From Piliocolobus tephrosceles (Eukaryota; Chordata; Mammalia; Primates; Cercopithecidae), in contig NC_045438.1 of the NCBI RefSeq assembly GCF_002776525.5, positions 157,028,395 through 157,092,394 on the forward strand: a DNA stretch of 64,000 bases. Direction: 5' to 3'. Numbering within the stretch: position 1 is the first letter of the stretch; the number at the start of each line of letters is the position of its first letter. Position numbers and translations under genes: made by a program. The notes beneath the pieces were generated by a model. That model ran no database searches and was not told the origin of the DNA. It worked only from the letters and a program-made list of their open reading frames with translations. Below, piece by piece: positions 1 through 11,262 of this stretch.

Positions 1-949
1 TGCCTCTGAAGTAGACTTCTGCCTGAGCACCCAGGCTGTCCCATACATCCTCCAGAATCTAGGTGGAAGCCACCAAGCCTTCTTCACACTTGCATTCTGA
101 GCATCTGCAGACTGAACCCCACATGGCAATCACCAAGGTTAATGGCTTGAGTCCTCCAGAACTGTGGCCCGAGCTGTACCTGGGCCCCTTTGACCTGAGG
201 CTGAAGCCAGAGTCTGAAGTTCAGCAGGGCAGTAGGGCCCCAGGTCTGGCCCCCGAAACCATTCTTTTCTCCTAAGCCTCTGGGCCTGTGATGGGAGGGG
301 CTGTCCTCAAGATTTCTGAAATGCCTTTGAAGCCTTTTTCCCTCGTCTTGGATATTGGCTTCCTTTTAGTCATGCTCATCTCTTTAGCAAGTGATTGTTT
401 CACAGCCTACTTGGATTCTTTCTCTACCACAGATCCAGGCTGCAAATTTTCCAAACTCTTACACTTTGTTTCCCTTTCAAATATAAGTTTCAATGTTAAG
501 TCTCTTCTTTGCTCCCATATGTGATTTAGGTTGCTGGAAGTAGCCAAGTCACCTCTTGAATGGTTTGCTGCTTAGAAATTTCTTCTACCAGGTACCCTGG
601 GTCCTTACTCTTAAGTTCAAATTTCTACAGATCCCTAGAGCATGAATACAACGCAACCAAGTTCTTTGTTAGCGCATAATAAGAATGACCCCACTCCAGT
701 TCCCAAAAACTTTCTCATTTCCATCTGAGACCTCATCAGCCTGAACTTCACTGTCCATATCTGTATCAGTATTTTGGTCACAACCACTTAACCAGTCTCA
801 GAAGTTCCAAACTTTCCCTCATCTTCCTGTCTTTTTCTGAGTCCTTTAAACTCTTCCAGCCTCTCCCTTACCCTGTTCCAAAGTCACTTCCACATTTTCA
901 GTTATCTTTATAGCAATGCTCCACTTCTCAGTACCAATTTTCAATTTTC
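1..949 (-). mobile_element. MaLR (MST/THE1-type) internal region, partial
   Basis: The minus strand matches the remembered 5' internal region of MST/THE1 MaLR retrotransposons, a non-autonomous ERVL-related family. It abuts the LTR at 950 in the order expected for 5' LTR followed by internal DNA. The region is noncoding or gag-derived; two plus-strand ORFs of 70 and 78 codons here are incidental. The element runs off the left edge, so the 3' LTR is not visible. Subfamily uncertain. Confidence 0.75.
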
Positions 950-1015
950 TGTGTTAGTCCATTTTGCATCACTATAAAGAAATACCCAAGGCTGGATAAT
1001 TTATTAAGAAAAAAG

Positions 1016-1292
1016 TGGGGACCAGGCACAGTGACTCACGCCAGTAATCCCAGCACTTTGGGAGGCCAAGGCAGGCAGATCACGAGGTCAGGAGATTGAG
1101 ACCATCCTGGCTAACATGGTGAAACCCTGTCTCCACTAAAAATACAAAAAAAAAAAAAAAAATTAACTGAACGTGGTGGTGGGCACCTGTAGTCCCAGCT
1201 ACTCAGGAGGCTGAGGCAGGAGAATGGCATGAACCCAGGAGCCAAGATTGTACCACTGCACTCCAGCCTGGGTGATAGTATGAGACTCTATC
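1016..1292 (+). mobile_element. AluY inside the MST LTR
   Basis: A full-length 7SL-derived SINE with both arms, a middle A-rich linker (1147-1162) and Y-type diagnostic bases in 'CACGAGGTCAGGAGATTGAG' and 'GGAGAATGGCATGAACCC'. About 18 bp of the right arm (the GGCGGAGCTTGCAGTGAG part) is missing near 1240. A 9-bp TSD, AGAAAAAAG, is seen at 1007-1015 and 1439-1447. The Alu is therefore younger than the LTR it interrupts. Confidence 0.9.
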
Positions 1293-1345
1293 TCAAAAAG
1301 AAAAAAGGAAAGAAAAAGAAAGAAGAAAGAAAGAAAGAGAGAGAG

Positions 1346-1404
<59 letters not shown>

Positions 1405-1438
1405 AAAGAAAGAAAGAAAAAGAAAGAAAGAAAGGAAG
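1293..1438 (+). repeat. (GAAA)n microsatellite grown from Alu tail
   Basis: About 145 bp of AAAG/GAAA tetranucleotides with a short GA stretch, directly following the AluY 3' end. This is the usual outcome when an Alu poly-A tail mutates and expands. Reading frames through it give only Lys/Glu/Arg or Phe/Leu/Ser polymers. Confidence 0.95.
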
Positions 1439-1849
1439 AGAAAAAAGGATTGATTGGCTTATGGTTCCGCAGGGTATACAGAAAGCGTGGTGCTGGCATG
1501 GCATCTGCTTCAGGTGAGGTCTCAGGAAGGTTACGATCATGGCGGAAGGTGAAGGAGGAGCCAGCATGTGACATGGCAAGAGAGGGAGAAAGAGACAGGA
1601 GGGAGAGGTCCCAGAGTCTTTTAAACAACCAGATCTTGGGTGCATTAACTGAGTGAAAACTCACTCACCATCAAAGGGATGGTGCTAAGCCACTCTTGAG
1701 GGAACCGCCCCCATGATCCAATACCTTCTACTAGGCCCCACCTCTAACATTGGGGATCACATTTCAGCATGAGCTTCGGAGGGGACAAACATCCAGATTA
1801 TATCACCTACCACAAAAGGAACTATTGTCTTAAAATTTTGTTGGTCATT

Positions 1850-2120
1850 CCCTTACTTTACTTTTTGATTGACCTCCTAGGTCTAAGTGTATGCATAGAC
1901 ATATATGCATAAGTATATATGCAATTTGCATATAGTCCATTTCTGCCTGTTTGGAAACTGTAAGTAAATGTAATCATATATATGCATTCTTCCAAGACTT
2001 GCTCTAGGGTGAACATGATGTTTCTGAGGGTTGTCCACGTTGATGCCAAGAGATGTTGGTAATTCATTTTCACTGCTGGATAGTATCCTATTATATGAAT
2101 GTATGACAATCTATCATTGC
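1850..2120 (-). mobile_element. Old LINE (L1M-like) fragment
   Basis: The stretch near 2010-2100, 'gtccacgttgatgcc ... tggatagtatcc', resembles the minus-strand L1 ORF2/3' region in old L1M families. It is heavily diverged and its ends are unclear. Confidence 0.35.
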
Positions 2121-3138
2121 TATTAGCTGGCAGTGCTAAGTCATTGACAAAAATGATGGTTCAGAGTTAGGATTTCAGGAAGGCACAACGGCCACCAAAT
2201 TTATCCCTGTTTCATGCACAAACTACTTGAGCAGAGAAGTGAAGCTTTGCCTCAAGTTAGAAACAGGTTTTAGCTAGGGGACATCAAAGGAAGGAAGGGG
2301 TCTTAAATGGGAGAGGAAGAAAGGGCTAAAGTGACTCCCCAAGATTAAAAAATAAAAACAAAAAGAAAAAAAGAGTCTCCCTGGACAGACAATTTGTGAC
2401 TGGGCCAGCCCATGCTGATTGTGGGCAAATTAAGGCTTTCACTCTCGCTGTCACTTCTCCTCCAGATAAACCCTTGGGGAAAAGTTCTATATGAATACTT
2501 AATTTACAAAAACATTGTTCCCCAGACCAGCAGATTGGGTTCCATGAAGGTTCATCACTTTGCTTGATCCTGAAGAGAACCAGATTTCATATAGTGCTCA
2601 TCTATAAGCTTCTCAATGATGTATTTTTTGTATTCACCTTTTTTTTTTACAGCATATGGGACTATGCAGCTACCACACAGTTATCAAATAGTAGTGTCCA
2701 TGAACCTTTAGTAACCTTTGACTAGTTTCCATGACTCTGAAATTCCCCACCCACAGCTTCACTTGCAAAGAGTGGAAATATTTAGAGGAAGTGAGACTAT
2801 CAGCAGCTTAGCGTCACCATGGGAAGCATTTTCTTCTCAAAGCACAGTAGTAAGCTGGTGCCTTCTGTCACACTATCAGGACATGGCTTTAGCAAGTACA
2901 GTGTCCTCTCTGCACCTGTTCCTCGTGCGGGTGCTTTGCATCACAGAAGAATCGAAATGTTAAGGAGGTAATGCTCTTTGTCACTCCACTGGAGTGGAGA
3001 AGTTAAAGCCAAGAGTGTACTTCAGGGGTTGTATCACTGGTTTGACTTTACTAGTTGGAGGTCTTGATGGGTGAGAGTGATCTCTGGCAAATGACATATA
3101 TTGATTGATTCATTGAGTGAGCAAAGGAGTAAGGTGGG
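2121..3138. other. Unannotated stretch
   Basis: About 1 kb with no repeat or exon that I recognise. It contains short A-rich and T-rich runs (2345-2372, 2640-2650) and an 81-codon ORF at 2718-2963 without protein-like features. Confidence 0.6.
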
Positions 3139-3549
3139 TGTATTAGAGTTCTCCAGACAAACAGAACCAATGGAGTGTGTGTGTGTGTGTGTATTACATA
3201 TATATAATATATATAATATACGTATATGTGTATATATACTTATATATACACATATACCAACTTCATAAAATAAATCTCTCTACTTATATATACACATATA
3301 CCAACTTCATAAAATAAATATACATACATATATAATAAATAAAAAGAGGTGGCTCTTTTTTCTATTAAGATCTTCAACTGATTGGAGGTCCACCTACATT
3401 ATGGAGGGTCATTTGTTCTGCTCAAAGTCTACTGATTTAAATGTTAATCTTTTAAAAAAGATAGCTTCACAGTGACATCCAGAAGAATGTTTGATCAATA
3501 CCTCGGTACCTTGGCTTAGCCAAGTTAACATGTAAAATTAACCATCTCA
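3139..3549 (-). mobile_element. LTR-like repeat, minus strand
   Basis: The ends TGTATTAGAGTTCTCCAGA (3139) and AATTAACCATCTCA (3549) belong to an abundant mammalian LTR-like repeat with a central TA-rich zone. A second copy lies at 59796-60345. I do not recall the family name with certainty, so it is left unnamed. Confidence 0.6.
3172..3345. repeat. (TG)n/(TA)n tract with 44-bp tandem duplication
   Basis: A (GT)n run at 3175-3192 passes into TA-rich DNA. A 38-bp string starting ACTTATATATACACATATAC occurs at 3238-3275 and again at 3282-3319, spaced by CTCTCT, giving a 44-bp tandem unit. It lies within the LTR at 3139-3549. Confidence 0.9.
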
Positions 3550-3624
3550 GATACTGTATCTCATTTCAGAAAATAATTTAGTAATTATTAATATTTATTG
3601 AACATCTGTTAAGGACTCTGTATG

Positions 3625-3720
3625 GGCCAGGCACCATATTAGGTGCTGGGGATTCAGCAGGAAAGCCAGTCGAACAACATTCCTATTTTCAAGGAGCTTA
3701 CCTATGGGAGGGTGGGGGTC
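3625..3720 (-). mobile_element. L2 3'-end fragment
   Basis: The plus strand reads as the reverse complement of the L2 LINE 3' end: 'gggccaggcaccatatta' followed by 'ggtgctggggattcagcagg' and 'caaggagctta'. It is short and eroded, typical of an ancient mammalian LINE. Confidence 0.65.
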
Positions 3721-4423
3721 AAAGTAATTACAAACACTTGCAGTAGTTTTCATGCCTTCAAGAAGCACTGCAGATACAACTTAAGTCAATCAAATCCATT
3801 CTCCCATATACATATGGTATTGGGGTATAGTGAAAAGAGGAACAGAGGTTCTGACTTCTTGGACTTCATCTTCTACTGAGGACTTCAGGTCTAAATTATA
3901 TGATGACCATAGACACATTTAACAATTATATACAACATATTATTCATTATGTGGCTTTCAAAAGCACATATGGTTCAGTTATAAAGGACAATGAAGATTA
4001 ACAAATTGCATACAATTGTATTTAAAATAAAGTGGCAAAGGTATTCTGTACATAGTTATTTCATTTTCTTCATGAGTTTTTTTTCTTTTATTGTTTTTAT
4101 GGCAAAACAGTTCAAAGAACCACTTAATGAAAGTGTTTGATTTCAAAAGAATTGATTTGGAAAGACAGAACTGCTTGATGATGTCTGTTTCTTTGTTGGC
4201 TTTAAGTAGCTGGTTTACTCAGTTGGCCTCTTCCTTCATTGTGTTTTGGGGTTTTTTGACTGAAGCAAAGACAAGCATTAGAAATAAAGAAATTAGTTTA
4301 TGTTGTTTAGAACTGAGAATCCATTTTTTAAAAAAATGAATTGGAGTATCTATGCCAGATTGCTCTTGCATGATATATGTGGCCATGGGCAGAGGAGGGT
4401 TGCATTCTTAATTTATGCCCTGA
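3721..4423. other. Unannotated A+T-rich stretch
   Basis: About 700 bp of AT-rich DNA without recognisable repeats or exons. Overlapping ORFs of 65-82 codons occur at 4091-4497 but look like chance. Confidence 0.55.
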
Positions 4424-4440
4424 AAGAATATCAGTCTTAT

Positions 4441-5402
4441 TTCTCAAAAGAAAAAATACAAATGGCAAGCAGGTATATGAAAAGGTGCTCAACATAGTTG
4501 ATCATCAGAGAGATGCAAATCAAAACTACAATGAGATATCATTTCACCCAGTTAAAATGGCTTATATGCAAAAGTCAGGCAATAACAAATTCTAGTGAGA
4601 ACGTGAAGAAAAGGGAACCCTCATATACTCTTAATAGGAATGTAAATTAGTATAACCACTGTGGAGAACAGTTTGGAGGTTCCTCAAAAAACTAAAAATA
4701 GAGTTGTCATATGATCCAGCAATCCCACTCACATATACCCAAAATAAAGGAAATCAATATATTAAAGAGATATCTGCAGTCCCATGTTTATTGCAGCACT
4801 CTTCACAAGTGCCAAGATTTGGAAGAAACCTAAGTATCCATCATCAAATAAATGGATAAAGGAAATGTGGTACATATACACAGTGGAGTACTATTCACCC
4901 ATAAAAAAGAATGAGATCCAGCCATTTACAATAACATGGATGGAACTAGAGGTCATTATGTTAAGTGAAATAAGCCAGGCACAGAAAGACAAATTTCGCA
5001 TGTTCTCACTTAGTTGTGGGAGCTAAAAATTAAAATAATTGAACTCAGAAAGACAGACAGTAGAAGGATGATTACCAGAGGCTGGGAAGGGTAGTGTTGA
5101 AGGGGGATTGTGGGGGGCAGGGTAGGGGAGATAGACAATGGGTACAAATCGTAGAAAGAATGAGTAAGACTTAGTATTTGCTAGCACAACAGGATGGACT
5201 ATAGTCGAAAATAATTTAATCGTACATTTAGAAATAACTAAAATATTGTAATTGGATTGTTTGTAACATAGAGGACAAATGTTTGCAGTGATGGAGACCC
5301 CATATAATGTGATTATTACACATTGCAAGCTTGTATCAAAATATCTCATACAACCCATAAATGTAAACACCTACTATGTATCCATTGAATTTTTTAAAAA
5401 AG
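4441..5402 (+). mobile_element. L1 3' end, 5'-truncated, with TSD
   Basis: The end of ORF2 plus the 3' UTR of an L1 (late L1M to early L1P by appearance). It is truncated at 4441 and ends in an A-rich tail at about 5390-5402. An imperfect TSD, about 17 bp containing TATCAGTCTTAT at 4424-4440 and TATCAGACTTT at about 5403-5420, marks target-primed insertion. The original 5' 80% is absent, so it was never mobile after insertion. Confidence 0.85.
4784..5026 (+). pseudogene. L1 ORF2 C-terminal remnant
   Basis: An 80-codon open stretch encodes the last part of L1 ORF2p, with the hallmark order FIAALF, the MWYIYTVEYYSPIKKNE block and a final FSLSCGS followed by a stop. The endonuclease and reverse transcriptase domains are missing upstream. 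Other parts of ORF2 (4441-4783) are broken by stops and shifts. Confidence 0.85.
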
Positions 5403-5639
5403 AAAAAAGTATCAGACTTTAATTAGAATATTTGCATGTCACAGGCTAGGGCTAATAATCCAATTAAAATTTTGGGTAAGGGCTGGAGGACACAGGGATG
5501 CATCGCACATGTTGATGTACCTCAAAGAGAGGAATTCTTCTAAGAAAGCATCATCATGATTTCTCACCTGTTATCTACAACCTTCAACTCACTACTCTAA
5601 AAAAATCTTACATTTGAGTTGAACAAAGAACATATATGT

Positions 5640-6133
5640 TTGTAAAACAAAAATCTCATTTAAAAAATAGCTAAATATGTTGCTAAGTGAAAGAAGCCAA
5701 TCTGACAAAGCTGTATTTTGTATGATTCTAACTACAATGTTCTGGAAAATGTAAAACTATGGTACCAGTAAAAAGAGCAGTGGTTCCCAAGGGCTGCAGG
5801 GAGGGAGGGATGAATAGGTGAAGCATGGAAGATTTGAGGGCAGTGAAAGTCCTCTGCATGATACAATAGTGGTAGACACGTGTCACTGTGCATTTACCCA
5901 AACCCACAGAATGTACAACACCAAGTGCAAACCCTACTGTAAACTATAGACTTGGGGTCATGATGATGTGTCAACGTAGGTTTATTGATGTTAGCAAATG
6001 TGCCAGTCTGTGGAGGGAGGTTGACAGTGGGAGAGCCTATGTGTGTGTGGAAGCAGGAGGTATGTGGGAAATCTCTGTACATTTTTCGCCATTTTGCTGT
6101 GAACCTAAAAGTGCTCTAAAAAATAGTCTTTTG
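5640..6133 (+). mobile_element. Old L1 (L1ME/L1M) 3' UTR
   Basis: The sequence follows the old L1M 3' UTR: 'gctaagtgaaagaagccaat', 'agtggttcccaagggctg', 'cccacagaatgtacaacacc' and the terminal 'ttgctgtgaacctaaaagtg', ending in AAAAAATAGTCTTTT. It carries no coding sequence. Confidence 0.75.
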
Positions 6134-6189
6134 TTAAAAGAGCTAAGTAGCCTCTTTGATGTTTCCCCAAAAGTTCAAGAAAGTGTCCA

Positions 6190-6560
6190 ACACTGGACTT
6201 TTGCGCTGACAGTCCCTCTGCCTGGAAGGACCTTCTGGGAGATCCCTGCCAGACTCCGCCCCCTTCCTCATTCAGCTCTGGGCCACAGGTCACCTTACCG
6301 GGCAGTCCCCCCACCCACATGCCATGCGAAATGGCCCCGGGGCCACCTCTGTCACCCTCCCCATCGTCACCTGTCCTCAACACCACCCGACGCAGTGCAG
6401 ACTGACATACTGGCTTATGGTCTGTTTCTTCCTCTGAGCCGTTGGCTCTGTGGGTGGGTGAAGGACTTTGTTTTGTTGGCTGCTGTGTTCTTAGCACACG
6501 GGAGGTGCTGGAGAGACACCTGCTGAAGGAACGAGTGAGTGAGCCAGTGAGTGGATCACC
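6190..6560 (+). mobile_element. L2 3'-end fragment
   Basis: Sense-strand L2 LINE 3' region: a 'ccctctgcctggaagg' block at about 6215 and a terminal 'tgttcttagcacacgggaggtgctgg' region with GAGTGAGTGAGCCAGTGAGTG, a degenerate form of the L2 terminal TGAATGAATG repeat. Diverged, as expected for L2. Confidence 0.6.
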
Positions 6561-7384
6561 GGGTGAGCGTGAGGGACGGGTGCTACCAGGCAGAGAAAGA
6601 AGCAGGAAAGCCTGCTCAGAAGTGAAGCTGGTATGGCCCTTGCAAAACGGGAAAGACATAGAAAAGCATGAGGAGATGGTAAGGGGAAGAAAAGGCGGCT
6701 TGAGCAGAGCTGTGTACAGCCAGTGGGTCTGTGAGGGGACCCTTTGGACTGGAAGGCAGGTCTGGGGAAGACAGGAGTGGGAGCCATCCCTCTTGCACAC
6801 CTCATGGAGCAGAGCAGGCCCGGCAGGCACCGGCAGAGGCCAGAAGCCCACCCCCTCCAGCAGTGTGTGCGTGCTGTAGGCAAAGGCAGGCTTTTCCGCA
6901 GGAAAGCAAATTTGGATCCATTCCAGCATTTGAATAACAGCCTGATTGAAAAACAAAGCTCTACTCGACGTAGCAGAGCAAAGAATGGTTTTGGTCAGAG
7001 CATTTTTCAATGTTCCTCACTGCCTGCTTCAGCCTAGGAACACATCAGCAGAGCTTCGGTTCAGTGTCTTATTCTAAGCAGGCCTGTGATTCAGGGACTG
7101 GCCTCCTGGGTTCCTGCAAGCATGATTTAGCAGAGAGATGTGTGTATTTCATCATTAAATGAAATATTCCTTAGGGAAAAGACGCTTTATGTACCTCAGT
7201 TAACATCCCTAACGATATTCCCTGAATACCCAGTTAGAGAAGTGTTAGCCTCCTCTATGTCATACTTTCTATCTGCTGAGTAATTTCTTTCTTAATTGCA
7301 CAGAAGAGCTACTTGGCCCAACACCGCCTATTTGAGTTCAACCTAGCACAGATTTCTTTCTTTTGAGGCTATGTGAAATGCAGT
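6561..7384. other. Unannotated, moderately GC-rich stretch
   Basis: No recognised repeat. A 301-codon minus-strand ORF (6105-7010) crosses this stretch and the neighbouring L2 and L1 3' ends. It has no domain that I recognise and is Ser/Pro/Leu rich. It is noted under findings but not called a gene. Confidence 0.5.
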
Positions 7385-7700
7385 TGAGCATGATATTGGA
7401 AACATGAACACAATCCAAAAGTCCATCAGTAGGGTCCTTATGACAATTTGGCAGTCCACACTGTGGAATACTGTGCTACTGGTGAAAAAGAATAAAGAGG
7501 AGATACACAAAGATATGAAAAGATGTGAACCAAATACAAAGCAACAAAATGCAAGCCCATTTTTATCTATCTCGTTTAGAATAAAAGTCTAGCAAAATAT
7601 AGACCTCCAAATATTTTTAAATGTTTTGGGGTTGGGATTATAAGACAGGTTCACTTTCTGAAGTAGACACTGTCTGTCTTTGGATATTTAAAAATGAGTT
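7385..7700 (+). mobile_element. Old L1M fragment
   Basis: Resembles the L1M region downstream of ORF2: 'ccatcagtagggtcctta', 'gtggaatactgtgctact', 'aaaagatgtgaacc' and 'gcccatttttat'. Strongly diverged; ends approximate. Confidence 0.5.
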
Positions 7701-8159
7701 TATGTTGCTTTGTGATTGAAAACTGGCTCAAATTTAAAAAACCCTGTGTGCGTGCACATGCACAATCACTCATGCATGTCAGGTTGTATGGTAGACAGAA
7801 GGAATGGTTGGAGAAATGGGGAGTTCCTAATAAAATTTAACAGTAGGAATGTGTTTTTAAGATTATTTTACTTAAAAATAATAATTCTTCTCCCCTCATC
7901 AGGCTTATCTTTTGACCATTTTTGTTTTGGTTTGTTTTCTTGTTTGTGAATACATAATTTGTATTTTGTGAATACATAATTGACAAAAATAAACATCAAA
8001 GCCAAAAAAAGTTCTAAGCAATGTAAGAAAGAGTCATGGGCAGACTCTTTAAGGAGATTCTTTCTCTGCGGCATGGGAACGTTCACAAAGCAATTATCAA
8101 GCAACGTAAGTTGGGGAAATGATCATCAGGGTTCAGGAAATGAGCAGATTCAAGAAGGC
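7701..8159. other. Unannotated stretch
   Basis: No repeat family recognised. A 15-bp direct repeat, TGTGAATACATAATT, occurs at about 7945-7959 and 7967-7981. Confidence 0.5.
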
Positions 8160-8430
8160 TGGAGTGCTTAAGAGAGAACCAACGGCCTGAGTTCAAATAT
8201 GACCTCTACCACCCTCCTGCCATGTGCTATTGAGCAAATTACTTTACTTTTCTGTTTCTCAGTTTCTCATCTGCACAAAGGAGGTAATAAGAGCCCTACC
8301 TCACCGGTGGTTTAGAAGGGTTTATGAGTCGATGGATGACTTTGAGTGTTACATGAGTCAACACACACAGCACCTAAAGTGGTATCTGACACATTAAGTG
8401 CTCAGTACATGTTAGTGAGTGGGAGGAAGA
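8160..8430 (+). mobile_element. MIR SINE
   Basis: A full-length-like MIR: tRNA-like left part ('gcctgagttcaaatatgacc'), core ('attactttacttttctgtttctcag') and L2-like tail ('cacattaagtgctcagtaca'). Divergence is high, as expected for a Mesozoic SINE. Confidence 0.8.
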
Positions 8431-10369
8431 GGAGGAGAGGGAATGAGGTTTCATAAAAGAAAAGGGATGTAAACAATGAGTAGGGTTTGACAGAAGAAAG
8501 AATTCCAAAAGAGCAAGAAAAAAACAAAAACCAAAGGCTTATAGGATGCATGAAATGATCCAGTTAAATTCAGCCCAACTTCTGTAAAGAAAGCCGAAAT
8601 GATATTTCATGAGTAGATGATAAACATGGCAGACAGGTACAAGCACTCAAATGAAATAGACGGAGGATGTTTTAAAGTTAGCTTTCCTTCATTATTCTGT
8701 ACACCCTTCTGTGTGTCAGTCATCAGTCAACAAATTCGTGTGGAGCCCATACATATGTGTGCTGGTGGTGGCATAGTTCCACCAGCATGGAACTTTTTCC
8801 AAGTGGATTTAAAGTTGGAAAACCATGGTGATCATTTGTTTTATTGTGTGTTGATTAATAGCATATCCAAGAGTTGTGGTAGTTACTTCAGTGTGACTCA
8901 TTCAGGAATAGAAGAAAGATTCATTGTATTACTTTTAAAATATAAACAATTCTTAATTTTTCTGTGCTAATGAAGAACCACAGGAATAAATATAGTCGAT
9001 AGGTTAGATTACATTTATTTTATTTTATCAGTAAATTAAACAAATCTTCATTGTTTTGCCTTTTTGAACCTTTTCTCCACCTGTTTGGGTTTCTGGTTAC
9101 TCCTCAGCCCTGGTGTCTTCTTCCCAGCTTGCAAACAACCATCAGGGCCCAAGAGCAAGGTGAGAAGCCACTGAGGGCCAGGTTGTGCACAGGAGCTTCC
9201 AAGCAGGCCCTTGGTAATTGAGTTGCTTGACCTTGGCAAACACAGGACCAGCCTCACCCTCGAAAACACGTGACTAGGTCCCTGAGACTGACGATTTTGA
9301 TCACTACCCCTGACCACACTGAAGAGCCCTTTTAAGAACTAAGGTCCAGTCTTATACAATCCCGAGAGTTCAGACAAGAAGGCCAGAATTTCATAGCTCT
9401 GCAGGACTTACTTGCAAGGGGTGCTGTGTAGAAGGTGCCGAAACGGCTAGTAGCTAGGTTTAAGAAATTACAGTCACTAGTTGGTTCAAAGGGATGCTAT
9501 TCACTCCTGGAATCCTACTGTCAATGATTGGGCTGGGGAGTTTGGTCTCCAGGAAAGAGTTAAACATCAGACAGGAACCATTACAAAAATTTTCACTGAA
9601 AAATACGTTCCTTGTAAGAGAAGTTGAGAGACTTGCTAATTGCAGCTTACTCTAAACCTAATGACAGTCTGTATCATTTGCAAAGAAAGTACAGGATGTG
9701 TGAATGATGGTGAGGGGAGTGGGGAGTCTTGGCAGATAGATCTGACTCTGATAGACACAGTTGGTCCTCTAGACTGATGATCCATTTTGGAGTAAACTAG
9801 ATTGGGAGATTGGTCAAATTTCCTTTCTCCAAGATTCTTACCAACAGTAAAGATTGATAAAACACATTTATGCTGCTGTGTTTTTCAAAAATTCGACCAT
9901 ATAATAACTTTAACAGACTCCCTAAATTTCAAACATTTCCTTGATGTAGGATGATCACAATAGAAAGGAATGTTATTCTTATCCAGCCATCGGTAAGGTT
10001 TTGTCTTCCTTAATCCCAGAAACTAAATCACTGGCTACCTCAGAGGCTCTGACCTAAATCTTAATTGATGCCCACTGCCCATTTAGACCACTGTGTGTGA
10101 TTTTAACCAGACAAACCCAGGAGGAAGGATTAATGAAGAAAGGCTAATATTTTAACCAATCATAGAGTCCATTGCAATGCCCTTTCCATTTTTAACTGAG
10201 CTTTATAAGGCTCTTCTCTCGAGGTGACCCTCCTTTCTTAATGTTCAGTACAGCAAAATATAACCCAGGTTTTCTTGTTAATGTTTGATTTATCTTTTCA
10301 ATCTTGGTGCTAGGTAACAACATTGGATCAAAATATTAACAGCCAAGATTTAGATATTATTTTACAATT
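8431..10369. other. Unannotated stretch
   Basis: Nearly 2 kb without a repeat or exon that I recognise. ORFs at 8617-8970 (117 codons, plus) and 9048-9317 (89 codons, minus) lack recognisable domains. Confidence 0.55.
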
Positions 10370-10575
10370 AACTCACTACATTGACTCACATCATATTATT
10401 TCAGTTTCACAGTGGTCCTGGGGCATGTTTATTGTATCTCCCACTCTACAGATAGTGAAACTGAGGAGACTGCGGTGGGAAAGATGAGGTAACTCACATG
10501 AAGTTGGGCAACTGATCAGATGACACAGCTAGGAGTGAAGCCTGGGTCTCCTAAGTCATTTGCTTAGAGCACATT
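10370..10575 (-). mobile_element. MIR SINE
   Basis: Reverse-complement MIR: 'tagtgaaactgaggagact', 'gacacagctaggagtgaagc', 'ctgggtctcctaagtc' and a 'cttagagcacattcaatg' end, matching the MIR core and tRNA-like head in inverted order. Confidence 0.7.
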
Positions 10576-10809
10576 CAATGACGAGGCAACTCCTTGCTGT
10601 GCATCCTTTCAGCACACGTCATTGGTGTGAAGACACTAGTTTTCATCAGATTAAAATGCATCTTACTTCAAGATAGGCAGTTTCTGTTTTGGTTTCTACC
10701 TCTCACACATTGCTTTTAAAGTGCTAACTTCTAATGGCTATCTCATGAGAAAATCTACGGTAAGTATGAAGTGACCCTTTGGTACTACCAGGTTTTCATC
10801 CTAAATCCC

Positions 10810-11262
10810 CTTCCTTCCTTCCTTCCTTCCTTCCTTCCTTCCTTCCTTCCTTCCTTCGTTCCCTCCCTCCCTCCCTGCCTCTTTCCTTCCTTCCTTCCTT
10901 CCTTCCTTCCTTTCTCTCTCTTTCTTTCTCTTACTCCCCTCCCTCCCTCCTTCCCTCCCTGCTTCCTTCCGTCTTTCTTTCCTTTCTTCTTCTTCTCCTT
11001 CTCTTTCTTTTTTCTTTCTTTCTTTTTCTTTCTTTCTCTCTCTCTTTTCTTTCTTTCTTTCTCTCTCTCTTTTTCTGTCTTTCTCCCCTCCTTCCCTCCC
11101 TCCTTCCTTCCTTCCTTTCTTTTTCTTCTTCTTCTTCTTCTTCTTCTTCTTCTTCTTCTTCTTCTTCTTNNNNNNNNNNCTTCTTCTTCTTCTTCTTCTT
11201 CTTCTTCTTCTTCTTCTTCTTCTTCTCCTCCTCCTCCTCCTCCTCCTCCTCCTCCTCCTCCT
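10810..11262. repeat. Pyrimidine microsatellite block: (CCTT)n, (CTT)n, (CTC)n
   Basis: About 450 bp of nearly pure pyrimidine on the plus strand. (CCTT)n and variants run to about 11120, (CTT)n from 11125 to 11224 around an N gap, then (CTC)n at 11225-11262. It abuts the poly-T side of a minus-strand Alu at 11263 and probably grew from that tail. Long ORFs in all frames (up to 254 codons) are simple-repeat artefacts. Confidence 0.95.
11170..11179. other. Assembly gap (10 N)
   Basis: Ten undetermined bases in the centre of the (CTT)n run. The true array length is unknown and may be much longer than shown. Confidence 0.99.

Larger units (their letters stand above)
950..1805 (-). mobile_element. 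MST-type LTR (5' LTR), split by an AluY
   Basis: Read on the minus strand, the LTR starts TGATATAAT at 1805 and ends with CTAACACA at 950, the MaLR TG..CA ends. It is interrupted at about 1007-1447 by an AluY with its GAAA tail. Without the Alu the LTR is about 420 bp, normal for MST. It joins the internal region at 1-949, so it is the 5' LTR of a provirus cut by the window edge. Confidence 0.8.

Noticed and set aside
1199..1664. Lys/Glu- and Phe/Leu-rich ORFs of 74-148 codons
   Set aside because: They arise from the (GAAA)n tail of an Alu inside an LTR.
4300..4595. Overlapping 65-72 codon ORFs near the L1 5' truncation point
   Set aside because: They straddle unique DNA and L1 ORF2 and are not in the ORF2 frame throughout.
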